This document shows positions 37,663-49,040 of a stretch of 64,000 nt of DNA, in pieces. How positions within the stretch are numbered: the stretch's first letter is position 1; the number at the start of each line of letters is the position of its first letter. Source of the stretch: Neodiprion pinetum. Taxonomy: Eukaryota > Arthropoda > Insecta > Hymenoptera > Diprionidae. The notes under the pieces are model-generated. The model saw only the letters and a program-made list of their open reading frames with translations, ran no database searches and had not been told where the DNA came from. Location: NCBI RefSeq assembly GCF_021155775.2, contig NC_060234.1, positions 4,493,283-4,557,282 of the forward strand. Direction: 5' to 3'. The position numbers and the translations under genes were made by a program.

Positions 37663-39239
37663 ATGATAAAACCCGCAGTGATCCTCGCACTTTTAGTCGT
37701 CATGACCTCAGCACTTTGGGACGAAGACCTGGAACTATGGCAGCCACCTGATTCGGCCGAATCTATTTTGACCAAAGCTGAGAACATTCTGGAGATGATC
37801 CTGGAGGACAAACCGATCCCAGAGAACTTGAGCAAAGCCTTTAGCGACTCGGTTAGGAAAGATTCACTGACCAAGGTGCACAGCTGCAACTGGTTCGGAG
37901 GTTTATTCTTCCCCTCGGTAAGAATATACCGTTTATTTTCACCTAATTCCTCGTCGAAATTACAAAGAAGAAAGAAGAAAACTTGAGATTGTAATCGACG
38001 CTTTTTGCGGAAACTAGCACGTTTTAATGCCGATTAGTAAGAGTGTAGTTTTACTGGATATGAAAATCTAAAAAGATTGATTCAGTCGTCTGCAATAAGA
38101 TGCAATGTTTTTTGGCACTCTTGTAAAAAGATTGCGCATAGTTTAGGTAAAGACTGCTTGATATTTAAATATAATAAGACCACTTGATATTTATATTCGT
38201 GACAAAAAAAAAAAAGCATTCATTTTTCTAACATCTGTATCGACAGCGCAATTTCGAGGACATTTATAAGTTTATTTTTACGCGACTTTGATGACTTTCA
38301 TTTCGACTATCGAACGAGGCACAAATGTTCGGAAAATCCCTTATCGCGTTAATCGAAATATGATAATATTCGTAAGAGGCGTTTTAAACATCATATTTTT
38401 ACCGTAAATTCACAAGCAGATTTGACATAATTACATTTTACCAGACACGTTCTTCGAACATGATTGAAAGAGTGAATTTTTCGCAGACCTGCAAACACCA
38501 GGATGGCAGTAACCTGGAAGCGTGCGACGAGTGTTCAAACCGTATGCAGAAGGTCTGCATAGATAAGAACGAGGATTTCATAGCCAAGGTTGAGCCGAAG
38601 GTTAAAAGTTTGGTGTACGAAGTTTCATGGTTGTACAACAGGATGGAGCAATTGAAGAATACCGTGAAGATAAATAAGGAGGTGTTGAGGAATAGCACAA
38701 AAAACGAGGTGAAACTTCTCGGCGAAGTACAGGACCTGAGACTGGAACTTCAGAGGGCGAAAAGCGAGTTTGAGAATTTCAATACCATGGAAATGCAGAA
38801 ATGGATGGAACTGTCGAAGCTGGACAAGAGGAAACAGGCAGATATAAACGAATTGAAATCGAAGTTGAGCGAGTGCGAGAAGATCCGTGATGAAGAATTG
38901 GAGAAAAACATGGAGGCAAAGGGGGAAAAGATATTTGCCGAGATATCACTGGCGGAATGTAAAGACAGTGAGAAAAGCACGGTCGCGGAGCTTGAAGAGG
39001 CGAGGGAAAAATTGAGGAACACTCAGTGGGAATTGGAACAGCTTCGTAGCGGCAAGGAGCCGATTGATACGACGGAACTCCTCTCGGTTATAAAAAAATT
39101 GCAGAATTCAGTCAACGAGTTAAAAGCCGAACGTAATCACGGTCCGACAAATGAATACGACGTGCACCGAGAACCGGAAAGAAAAACGCTAGGCGAAAAG
39201 ATTTTAGATCGCGCAATGTTAGAGCTGGATAGAGATTAA
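37663..39239 (+). CDS. nested gene B: secreted coiled-coil protein, 335 aa
   Basis: There are two exons, 37663-37917 and 38487-39239, joined in phase 0 (TCG|GTAAGA and TTTTTCGCAG|ACC). Residues 1-17 are a signal peptide (IKPAVILALLVVMTSA). Residues 18-85 are acidic, with helix-like AESILTKAENILEMILED. The splice junction lies in a cysteine-bearing segment: C75, C87, C98, C101 and C109, with CDEC and C-x7-C spacing. Residues 116-300 are a long charged coiled coil (for example LLGEVQDLRLELQRAK), followed by a polar tail. No membrane anchor follows the coil, so the product should be secreted. It sits on the host-gene strand inside the receptor intron, 1.7 kb upstream of member C. I recognise no known family; hymenopteran silk-type coiled-coil proteins are an analogy only, and this protein is not alanine-rich. 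Confidence 0.75.
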
Positions 39240-40096
39240 GAGGGAATCTTTTGACAAACAATTTTTTATACTCTGAAATTTTTTTCTACAAATATTAGAA
39301 ATAAGACAAACATTTTTTTTTTCATCGTTTTTTACAAGTTTTTCGAACACGTCACCGTTCAAACAAAATGCGAGATAAGAAATTCGAACAGTTATAGTTT
39401 TTGCATAATGTAAACGCTTTCAAACTGTTGGTTATTCGTAGTAAACATCGTTTTAATTATGAAAGACACAGTGCGACGGATTTCTTTTAGCGACTAATTG
39501 AAATTACACCGATTCAACTTAACGGTTATGTAAAACTTTTACCTCATAGTTTCTAATTGTCTGATAAAAGTTGTCGGACTCTAAACTTTCGGTAAATTGG
39601 TTATTAAGCTTGATTGTTACATCTTTAAGTTTAAAACAAATGTTGTTCTCGTTCACTATGTAAGTAATTTGTAAAATTAAACAATACAATTCTCCGAACG
39701 AACATCTTTGATCTGTTGTAACAGATAAGCAGATTTTTATACGCGTAGCTTGTATTTCCGTTCGAGTTAGATCGTCATATTTTTTTTAAACAACTGTGAT
39801 ATGAGGAAATGTTAGATAATTCCTATCTGTAAGAATCATATCCATCCTCTTCACATCCTTCCAATTATAACTTTGATCACTCACAGTGTCCGCTGTATTT
39901 TTTACCACCATAAATGTTCTATAAATAATATATTATACATTTTGATTGAGTTTCTCGAGTTTGCTGATCAACGAATTGTTTTACGCGTTGGAAGTTGGAA
40001 GCCTAACAACCAAGTTGATCCAACTTTTACCTCATTGTGATATCCCGAGTTTTTTTTCGCTCGATGTCTGAAAGATTCTAATTTTCAGGCTTCCGA

Positions 40097-40393
40097 ATGT
40101 CTGGAAATATTCAATTGACTGAAAATTCTAAATCTCAACTATTTACAAAATTTTCGTCAGATTATTCCGTAACTTTGAATGTCTCGAATCAATACTCCAA
40201 CTTTACGCGTTACGATTTCATTAGTTATCAAAATTATAAAAAAAAGAAGCTCTACCAATTTTTAATATCCGACTGTTACAATTTTGATATCGCAGACTTC
40301 CTCAAATGTTTCGTGACTCTGCTATTTGGATTTTTGGCCTCTTTGTGTTTGATTCGTGTGAAATTAGTTGCTCGGAAAAAGAAGAAATTCTAA
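40097..40393 (+). other. unassigned 98-codon open frame with a C-terminal hydrophobic segment
   Basis: The frame begins just after an acceptor-like TCTAATTTTCAG. It contains a plausible membrane segment near its end (FVTLLFGFLASLCLI) followed by a basic tail. It lies between nested genes B and C. It could be a small membrane protein or a chance open frame in AT-rich DNA; no family is recognised. Confidence 0.2.
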
Positions 40394-40844
40394 CCGCAAA
40401 TAATCGCCCTGAATGAAGCAAATTATGACTCGATAAAAAAAAAAAAAAGATGGCGAAATTCAAATTGCAGCAGAGAGTCCGCCTCAGTGTTCGAAAGAAA
40501 TGTGTTAGCTGATTCGGTCGGAATCACAGCGGTTGACAAACGAGCTTGGGAATAAATTAACGAAGTTACAACATGCACTTGAAAATAAGATTTAAGTTAC
40601 ATTTTAGAATTCTATAAGAGTTCACAGGGAATTTTTATATCCTACTGATGCAATTTGAAGAGCTTTTTGATCGATTACGTCCGATAAATTCCGAGAGACG
40701 TAATCACGAGCATTGCTTCGTGTGCTTCTGGAGCAAACGCTCTTCGTCGCTAATTATCGCATTAAACAATCAACCTTGGCTCGGCAGAGATGCTCTAGTG
40801 AACCTGACAGATAACTCCATTGACGCCATGATTGACTTGTCTTG

Positions 40845-40880
40845 CATAAGCGCCCATCATAACGGGAGTGTTCATTCAGT
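40845..40880 (+). promoter_or_regulatory. core promoter of nested gene C
   Basis: CATAAG at 40845-40850, a weak TATA, lies 33 nt before the A of TTCAGT (40875-40880). The ATG at 40909 follows about 31 nt after the initiator. The arrangement matches members B, D and E. Confidence 0.5.
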
Positions 40881-40908
40881 GTAGTCGAAAGATTCGCGCG
40901 ATTAAGAA

Positions 40909-43352
40909 ATGTGTCGATCGGCAGTGATAGTTGTTGGACTGTTGGTGAATGCGGTTTGTGGATTACCGGCCAAGGATTATGTCCAGGATAATAACGTTAC
41001 GGAAATCCTTCCGGAAATTTCGGAACTTGAATTCAAAAAGTTATCTGAAAGTCTTGGAATTCCAATTGACACGTTGCCGGTTTTAAGTGAATCAGATCGG
41101 GCCATCTTCGCGAAACTCAGTGTTGAAAATAAGGTAAGCAAAGCTGATAATAACGTGTCGGAAGGTGTCTGTCAATATCAAGTAATTTACCACACGTACA
41201 ATTTAACGTCATTTATAAATTTTTCCTCCTGTCTCGGAAGGGGAATTATAAATTTACGTTAATCGAACAGTTGAGAACTTTGAAGAAAGTATTTTCTTAT
41301 TGGTGAACTCCTCTTCTTTTCACATTTCGGTTTGTATGTTCGACCGAATAAATCGCGTGCTTAAAATAACTAAAAGCAAATAATAACTTGACTTTTATTA
41401 CACAGAGTGAGCAATTAACGGTTTAAACGGTCTAATGCGCATGTGCTAAAATTCTAGAGCAAAGGCAGTTGTTTTGACTGATTGACAAACCGTCGCGTCG
41501 TGAGTTCAGATGACAGGTCATCGCGATGTATGAACTTTAACCCTTACTTGCCACACTTACGTAGAATCACATTCGGACCGCAGTGACAAAAAAACGTTAC
41601 AAGAAAAAACAAAAAACTATTTATTCAAAGCTTACTTTAAAGGATTATGTAAGTTATACAGTCAAAATGTAAAACTTAAGTACAGTAAAAATATGGAAGA
41701 TTGATAATTTTTTTATAAAAAAAAAAAAAAATATCATACTTTGCTTATTTAATCAATATTAAGGGCTAAAATTCTAGCTGAGTCCTCTACCGATGTATCA
41801 CTATAAGAATAAAGATAGTAGTCGAGTGGCTTCTTGAAAAAGGTATTCATTCCGAGAAATGAAATGGAAAATTTTGTGAAAATATAAACTATGTGTTCTT
41901 ATCGACATATTTTAATTTATTCAAGCCTTAACGATGAAACAGGGCCGGAGTCCTTTAGACCCCAGTGTGGCAAGTAAGTATATTGAAGATTGGGCGTCCT
42001 TGCAAAACAACTGCTATTGCTCTGGAATTTTAGCTACTCACGCTGTACAGAAAGAATAATGCGTACAAACATGAAAGAAACGCATTCGCGTTTGGAGCAT
42101 AATTCAATTTCTAGAGTCAACGGCGTAAAGACAATGTCCTCGATGAAATTTACTGTCAAAATATACCGCTGCGATGAATATAAAATTGTTATGTAAATTA
42201 CAGAAATCTCAAAGAGCAAAGGAGGCGAACCAAACGAAGGAAGAATCTAAGCATGAGCTTGAAATGTACAAAACGTGGACGGAGCGACAAATTAACGCGC
42301 AAGAGGAGCAATACTTGAAATACAGAAAGTGGGCAGAAGAACAGTTTGACTCGATGGAGCGAAAGCTGGAGCAGATTGAGAAGCGGAAAGATTTGCGGGA
42401 GGAAATCGTCGGGGATCGTCGAAATGGTGAAGGAAACGGAACAGCGGATGAGAGTCGCATCGAGCAGAGAGTGCGTCAAAAAAGGGAAAAGGAACGAGAG
42501 GCGAAACAGAAACGTAAAAGACCGAAGAGAGAGTACGATGATGAAATTGAATCGCTGGAAGACAAGTTGCAAAAAGCAGAGGATAAACTTTTGCTACAGA
42601 GGGTTGAACAAGAGAAGGAAAAAAAAGACCGGGAACGCGAAGAGAGGATTCTACTGGACACAGTGGAGCAAGAACGGCAGCAACGTGAGCAGCTGAAAAC
42701 GGATCATGCTCGAGTGATTCTATTCAAGAATACGGAATTGAACAAGACACAGGAATCGTTGAATCAGGCTCAGGAGCAGTTGTCGTTACAGAAAGAGGAA
42801 TGCCGGATGAGGATAGAGGAAGAACACAGACGCGCGGAGGAAGAATTGGAAAGGAATAAAATGATAGCGGAGCGGGAAAATCAGCAGCTACAAAACAGAA
42901 TGTCGCTCGTAATTGAATCAAAAATTGCGGAATTGGATAGGAAGCAAAAGTTGCTGTCGCAAGCTGAGCAAAGATTGGAACAGCGGAGTAATAAATACGA
43001 AGAAGAGAAACGGGAAGAGAGGCAACGTACCGATCAAGCGCTGAAAGAAACCAAGAAGATGGAACAACGGAAACGGGAACAGATGGAACAAGATCATGTC
43101 AAGGCGACTCGGATGATTGAGGAAAAGTTGGAAAAGACGGAGCAAGAGTTGGCGCGGAAGCGGGTGGAATATGAGAAGGAGCGGGAAAATTGGACGCGTG
43201 CGGAAAATTTGATGCGGGAAAACATGGAAAGCGAACTGCGACAACACGCAAGGCTTATAAACGAGTACACTGAACAAGTTCGGACGCTGCAAGGAGAAAC
43301 CCAGGAATGCATCAAGTTCTATCAAGGATGTAGAAGGATTTCTCATTCTTAG
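40909..43352 (+). CDS. nested gene C: secreted long coiled-coil protein, 457 aa
   Basis: There are two exons, 40909-41133 and 42204-43352, joined in phase 0 (AATAAG|GTAAGC and GTAAATTACAG|AAA). Exon 1 (75 aa) has a signal peptide (SAVIVVGLLVNAVCG) with the family signature VCGL, then an acidic region with sequon NNVT. Exon 2 (382 aa) is almost entirely a Glu/Lys/Arg/Gln-rich coiled coil, for example LEQIEKRKDLREEI and EELERNKMIAERENQQLQ. A basic patch RQKREKEREAKQKRKRPKRE lies in its first third, and CIKFYQGC is near the C-terminus. Few cysteines and no membrane anchor are present. The coding exon is GC-richer than its surroundings. No known family is recognised; sequence alone allows weak matches to any coiled-coil protein such as myosin or trichohyalin tails, which should not be over-read. 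Confidence 0.75.
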
Positions 43353-43380
43353 CAAATTTCTAACCTCGGTGACTTGTCAA

Positions 43381-43404
43381 ATTCCCTGACATTACCCGGT
43401 TTTC
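43381..43404 (+). repeat. TTCCCTGACATT-type dispersed repeat, first copy
   Basis: TTCCCTGACATTACCCGGTT here is echoed at 43855-43865 (TTCCTGACATTTCCCGG) and again in part as TTTCCCTGACAG at 43912-43922. The motif looks like a piece of a dispersed element in the 3' region of nested gene C. Confidence 0.4.
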
Positions 43405-43923
43405 CAAACGCGAATAGACATTTTCCCAGGACTCGTTTCAACCTAATTTCTTATTAAAAATTAGACATTGGATCAGACATCATTGCAAGTTAAGATAGAC
43501 CAATTTTTCTTTCGGTAAAATTTTTCTTAGACTCAATGAGAAAAAAAAAACAACCAATGAACACTCAAATTTTCAAAAACCAACGAAACGTGAGGGTGAG
43601 AACGACAATCTGAGATTATTGACTGTTTCTAGTACTCGTTTATATTTTTCGTAAATTTGACGTCGTGCATAAAATCAATCTATCAATTCTTAACATGCCT
43701 CCAAAAACCATATTTTTTTTTTTTCACTCGTACCGTTTTCACACGAAACTCCCTCGACTGCATCACGGAGAGGAATTTTCTAAATTTCGAAGAATCGTAC
43801 ACCGGTGAGGAAGAAATTACAAAAGTTCCAAGATACACGCCCGAATTTCCTGACATTTCCCGGTTTCTTCGGATACGTGCAAATTCTCTGACAATTCTTG
43901 GTTCTCTTGATTTCCCTGACAGC

Positions 43924-44026
43924 GAGACACCCTGTAACACATCTTTGGAGAGTCTTTTCGGGTTGGTAATTGTTCGCTCATTTTACTTAGGAATCGTATC
44001 GAGCCGTGATTTTGAATAAATTGATG
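43924..44026 (+). repeat. 103-nt duplicated segment ending in AATAAA, copy 1 (3' of gene C)
   Basis: GAGACACCCTGTAACACATC and the following sequence to GAATAAATTGATG are repeated at 45572-45673 with one indel and about five substitutions. AATAAA at 44015-44020 could serve as the polyadenylation signal of nested gene C, about 660 nt after its stop codon. Confidence 0.75.
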
Positions 44027-45090
44027 AAAGAATAGAATTGAGTTACGTAACCGTAATAAAAAAAATCTAGTACCCGGAGCTTTTCACTTTTTCATTACGG
44101 TTACTCGTACTGTATTTTTACTTCTCATCGCCTTTCGTGACATGAGAGCAAAGTATCGGTTGCGTTTGAAAATCACCTTTTCTAATTTCAACGAATCCGT
44201 ACATTTTCGAACCTCTAGAATATCATCGACGATGAGTTGAAAAAGGTCCGACTGTGATTCCGATATCGAATCGAAATATCCTGACTGAAAAGCCGATCCG
44301 ATACGTTTTGTGGTGAGATATGAAGGGAGAGTTGAGAATAACTGCACCGTAAAAGAAAAAGCGGCTCTAGACTAGCCGTCTGGAATTTCCCGTTTTCACG
44401 CCGCAGATTCCAGGTTGACGGAAAAAAAAATATTAATATCCGATTCGAAGTTCGAAATAAAAATTCAGTTTCGTGATTTTTGTTTATTTCTCAACCACTG
44501 TAATCGATCAACCGTTACAAATTTTGGAATTCTGACCTCGGATCCGTTATCGGTGAGAAAAAAAAAACTTACGCCCAAGAATTTCTACCAAAATCCGAAT
44601 ATTTTTACATCTTTTTTTGTGATGTGATTGTTGATGTTGATTTTGAAAATCTTCTCGTACAATTTCTATAGTATAAATAGTATTGATACGAAGTCAAATA
44701 TCAATCGACGATTCGCCGAAGTTACATTCGTTGGGTCAAAGACGACGCTGACGCCATTTCCTCGTACAACGCATTTCTCGCTACTGTTAAGGTAAATATT
44801 AAACACAAGACTTGACGAGGAAAACTCGCGGCGGGAAATTCCGGGAACGGACTGCGGCCACTCCGATAAAGAGACTGTTGAACTTTCAGGGAGTAACCGA
44901 CGGTCCAAGAAGTCACTGTCAGTTCTCACACAAACGTGTCGTTCGCGTTCGGTAAATCAGGGATACTTTCGAATGTTTATCTGCGATAATCGTTGGTTAT
45001 CTAGGTTTGATATTGACCTTTGACCTCACATATCGCTGACACATTTCCCTCTCCAATACCGACTCCCGTCACTCTCGGAGGACTGCGGCA

Positions 45091-45125
45091 ATAATTAGGA
45101 CCGCCGTAACCGAAAACCACGGCAG
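45091..45125 (+). promoter_or_regulatory. core promoter of nested member E
   Basis: ATAATTAG at 45091-45098 lies 32 nt before a CAG at 45123. Member D has the same octamer 30 nt before its TCAGT. Both are followed by GATC and a GGTCG/CGAC-like stretch, suggesting common descent of the two promoters. Confidence 0.45.
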
Positions 45126-45160
45126 AGCTTGATCGTCGGTCGAAACCAACGAACCTAAGC

Positions 45161-45450
45161 ATGTGCAAAGTCGTTCTGATCCTCGTCCTGCTGGTGGGTG
45201 TGCCGCCTGCGGATCGCCTCGACCTTCCCAGGAACCCGAAGACGATCATTCCCCGTCAAGGAGGGAAATTTTGCGGTTCGTCGGCATGCGTCGGGAGGTT
45301 AAAATCTGTGGAAGGATGCCTTCGAGATGTCGCCGGATGCCGATAGTCAACGTCTGGAAGGGTCAAGCGACGGATTTGAACGCCCCAAGAGTTCCGGGGA
45401 GTCCGTTCCAGTCCAGGACGAAAGGACAGATCCGAAGTAATTCATCGTAA
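45161..45450 (+). pseudogene. member E of the nested secreted family, frame broken in the signal peptide
   Basis: The ATG at 45161 opens MCKVVLILVLLVG, a good signal-peptide core starting like member C (MCRSAVIVV). The family signature (AACG, encoded by GCCGCCTGCGGA) then appears in the frame two bases over, and that frame stays open to 45450. The 10-mer GCCTGCGGAT is identical in member D. In the frame of the ATG, translation ends at 45346 after 61 aa with five cysteines in all. The simplest reading is a small indel in the signal-peptide region of a decayed paralogue. A 61-aa cysteine-bearing secreted peptide is the alternative. No coiled-coil exon was found downstream. Confidence 0.45.
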
Positions 45451-45571
45451 GAAATTTCAGACGTTGTTTAATAACGAGATTGCAAAAAAAATAAAATAAA
45501 AAATTCTGCCAACAAGTCCAGATTGTCTCGATTTGTGAATCAAATGCCGCGTATTGTTGAGTTTGAAAATT

Positions 45572-45673
45572 GAGACACCCTGTAACACATCTTTGGAGAG
45601 TCTTTCGGGTTGGTAATTGTTCGCTCATTTTACTTGGAAATAGTATCGCGCCGTGATTTTGAATAAATTGATG
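45572..45673 (+). repeat. 103-nt duplicated segment ending in AATAAA, copy 2 (3' of member E)
   Basis: This is collinear with 43924-44026. AATAAA lies at 45662-45667, about 220-320 nt after the open frames of member E. The position downstream of both C and E suggests a shared 3' UTR end. Confidence 0.75.
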
Positions 45674-47457
45674 CAACATTCGAAAAACTTGTCATTTGTT
45701 CATGGTCAAATGAATTTCTATCGAATATCCCTATTCGTAATGTCAATTCTGCGGACTCGAAGCTGATTCTGAAAAATGTTCGCTTTCTCTCGCAGAGAAA
45801 GCCTTTACGTGAACCAGGGCCGATTCGCATGATATGCATGTTGTTTTTAAATACATTGCGTGAGGTCGGAAACGACGAGCCATCGATCAGTTTCTCGAAA
45901 AAATTCGACACTTCGAAAGACATCGATTTGGTAATGTTAGTAATTTTCTTCAGGTTGTGCTATGAAAGCAACACTCATCAAAATCCAAAGACCAAGTAAG
46001 AGTTGGAGATTTACTAACAGAGGCATGCAATTCGCATTTTTCGTTAAATCAGCAACTGATCAGCAATACTACACGCAGATCCGATTCGTATTCTTAGCAT
46101 TATCACGCACTGGGGTAATAAAAGAAATTTTAAATGTACGAAATATTTTTTTCATTCAACTTACAAGCGAATGTATTGAAATTGCAATTGAATCTCCCAT
46201 TTTTTGGAGATACGTTAATTTCGAATCCGCTTGAAGAGACGAACAAAGAAGACAAAAGACCGAATCATTTTTCCCTAAGCTACCGACATGTGGAATAAAA
46301 TAATACGTCAAACTCAAATGATCTTGAGTAATTAACGTAAAACTGGCAATGATCCGTGAATTTATTTTCTTGCATTTTCTAATCAGCTTTGGTCAAAAGT
46401 AAGGAGATGACCTATGGAAGAGTGACGAATCACGTCCGATGCGATATAAATATCAACGTTTTTTTTCGACGTTCACAAATATATGCGGTTAAAAATACAA
46501 ACGTTATCACGAGATATCCATTGTATTTTCAATAACAATACTGCTAGTAATAAATCAAGAAAAAATTTTACCAATTTTCATTCGATTGATATTATCAACC
46601 TAATTAAATGTCACAATTCGATTAAGAATTTACCGCTGAATCCGGATAATATTACAATATTACATTTGCCGTATTCTTTGTCTAGTATAAAGTTTGAAAT
46701 AACATGAAAATATATATTGCGACTAATTAATGCGCTCGAAAAATTTCCCGCGCAAAACTTGATCGATACTCGATGAGTGTTTCATTCGATTATAAATAAT
46801 TCACTCGAACCAGATTTTTTGAAACCTCACAGCTGGCTTTCGATGAATTTTAACACGATCGGTAATTTCAACGAAGCAAAATTTTGCTGCAAGACTTTTG
46901 TTACATTTCATGTGACTCGCCGATTATTACGAACAACAAAGCACCAGTTCGACAAATTAAAACTGACAAAAATATAAACACGATTAGCAATATCCACTAA
47001 AATTTGTTCGTCAGAAAAATGTGACATGTTGTTATTAGAAATTATTTTTACGTTTACCGATAGCCGTGAAAAAATATTTTCAAACCGAAAATTTCACACT
47101 TGTCAAGGAAATACAATATTTTTTCCTATTTTGTAAAATAACAAATTTTCTTGACAACAATATTTTTTTACACCTATTCATAGACGTAGGAAATTCTTTA
47201 TAAAAATATTAAATCATTCTATAGATCGCAACATATAGCATGATTTTTTTCCACTGTACTCTGTGAACATCTCGGATTGCGTGGCTAAAAACATGATCAA
47301 CGCGACGTCAATCAAAATTAATATCACGGCGCAAAGGCCAAAGGTTCACCTCGATTATCTTCACGCGACGAATCGCGACTTTCACACGTACACCGTTCGT
47401 TTTATTTTTATTCCGCGAATTTCGATGAACTTTGACGAAAGATGAAAGAGGCGTCGG
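45674..47457. other. spacer between nested members E and D
   Basis: This is AT-rich DNA with short open frames (for example 45962-46234, 46483-46707, 47263-47445) that lack signal peptides or coiled coils. I see no supportable gene. Confidence 0.5.
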
Positions 47458-47492
47458 TATAATTAGAAGACCGACTGGAACGGAGAGTCAGT
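47458..47492 (+). promoter_or_regulatory. core promoter of nested gene D
   Basis: TATAATTAG at 47458 lies 32 nt before the A of TCAGT (47488-47492). The ATG at 47527 follows with the strong context GCCACCATG. Confidence 0.65.
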
Positions 47493-47526
47493 ATCGATCC
47501 GACTGTGTAAAAATCTAGAAGCCACC

Positions 47527-47777
47527 ATGCTGTGGAAATCGGGATTGATAATAACCGGCTTATTGGCAAGCATTGCCTGCGGATTTCCGGCGGATTTTAA
47601 ACTCGACGATTCGAACGTCTCACCGATTCGCGAAAAGAGATCATCGTGGACCGATGACGGAGTCTCGGACCGCTGTCCGAAGGTTTATGACTTCGTCGAA
47701 GACCCGGTTTTGGAAGCGGTAAGAAAATTTCGACGGTCGAAATTCAATTTTATTTTTCATACAAAATTTTAAATTCA

Positions 47778-47809
<32 letters not shown>

Positions 47810-47966
47810 ACCAATCGAAATTCCGCAGGAAATCATGAAGTGTTATCGACGGGTACAAGAGAAATTGGCACGCGGAGAGAATGAACTGAGAAACGGCAGG
47901 TATTCGACAACCGAAACACCTGACGACGCGACAACGATTGGCGTTGAAGTTACTTCGCTTAAATAA
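47527..47966 (+). CDS. nested gene D: small secreted protein, 109 aa
   Basis: There are two exons, 47527-47718 and 47829-47966, joined in phase 0 (GAAGCG|GTAAGA and CCGCAG|GAA) over a 110-nt intron that contains a long poly-T tract. Residues 1-19 form a signal peptide ending ACG|FP. The mature part is acidic, contains a possible dibasic site (EKRSSW), one cysteine in each exon (DRCPK and MKCYRR), and a short amphipathic helix (CYRRVQEKLARGENELR). The second exon is far shorter than in members B and C, so this member has little or no coiled coil. It could be a truncated family member or a peptide precursor. The excellent start context and promoter argue that it is expressed. Confidence 0.7.
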
Positions 47967-48154
47967 TTTCTCACGATCGGAAAGAAGAAAAAAATAAGTG
48001 CGGTAAATCATCGGAAGCATTGTTGGAATACGATATCGATTGTACGAATACGCAATGTGTGAACGTTTTTTTGTATACATATGTAATTGAATTTCCGTCT
48101 CACCGTCATTTGTAGAAAATTTCTCATCTTACAACGGATCGATGAAACTTGTCA

Positions 48155-48160
48155 AATAAA
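48155..48160 (+). promoter_or_regulatory. polyadenylation signal of nested gene D
   Basis: AATAAA lies 189 nt after the stop codon in an AT-rich context. Confidence 0.5.
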
Positions 48161-49040
48161 AATTAAACACAAATAGAACAAAAAACAAAACATACAACAA
48201 CCATAAATTCAACGGGTTCGTTTACGATCAAAAAGTCTCGATAAGAGGAATTGCAAAATAAAGATTACCCGATGCAATTTATGGAAATAATGTTTTCGTT
48301 GGTGATGTAAAGGATTTTTCATTTTTCCAACCAACCCAAATTCGCCAGCTGCAATTATTATGCGTAACAACTTACGGTAACATAAATGTCACAGTATATT
48401 TCATAATATAAAGAAGACCGAGCATAAATTGTCTATGATTTGTGTAAAATTTTTATCTGAACAAACGACAACTGCAGGTTACGAATGCAGATTAACTTGT
48501 GCGATATTATGTGCAAGATATTGTTACTGCGGTTTTCACAAGTAGACAAAACTACGTTAAAAACAATGAAAACGATACCAAAACAAAAAGTCGGCAAACA
48601 TACGATTGAAAAATGTCTTGTGACAGATTTTTTTTCTACATCGTAAAGATATTTTTACGTATCCGGAAGATGCCTTTTTGAACCACGAGATTTCATCTCT
48701 TCGAGTTATCCAAAAAATCGAAACAGAGTAGTATCCGAAAACTTTGATCCAACGTGACAAATTAAAAAAATCGTCGCACAGAATAGATAGAGTTCAGAAT
48801 AATTGCAAATTCTTTGCTTTCAATGATCGTCTTAATTTACTTAACAGTTCTCAATGACTTCCAATCGGATGACCATGACAGGATTGATGCTAAAAAACAG
48901 AGGTTGGAATAGGACCAATTCTCATGGTTCTAATCGTGGCACTTTGTCGTAATTTAAGGTTACGAAACTGGTCGACAAAACCGAAGGAGATCAAGTAAGT
49001 GATCGATAAATCGAGTGTGAGAAACCGTTTCGCACAAAGC

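Noticed and set aside
37663..43352. Assigning the coiled-coil proteins to silk fibroin, myosin or trichohyalin families
   Set aside because: Coiled-coil composition gives unspecific resemblance; the proteins lack the alanine-rich heptads of aculeate silk and any motor or filament domain.
42198..43355. Long - strand frames opposite nested gene C
   Set aside because: They are antisense shadows of a Glu/Lys-rich coiled coil, which yields Leu/Phe/Ser-rich reverse frames.
43657..44019. 120-codon + strand frame
   Set aside because: It runs through the TTCCCTGACA-type repeat and the duplicated 103-nt segment, so it is repeat-derived.
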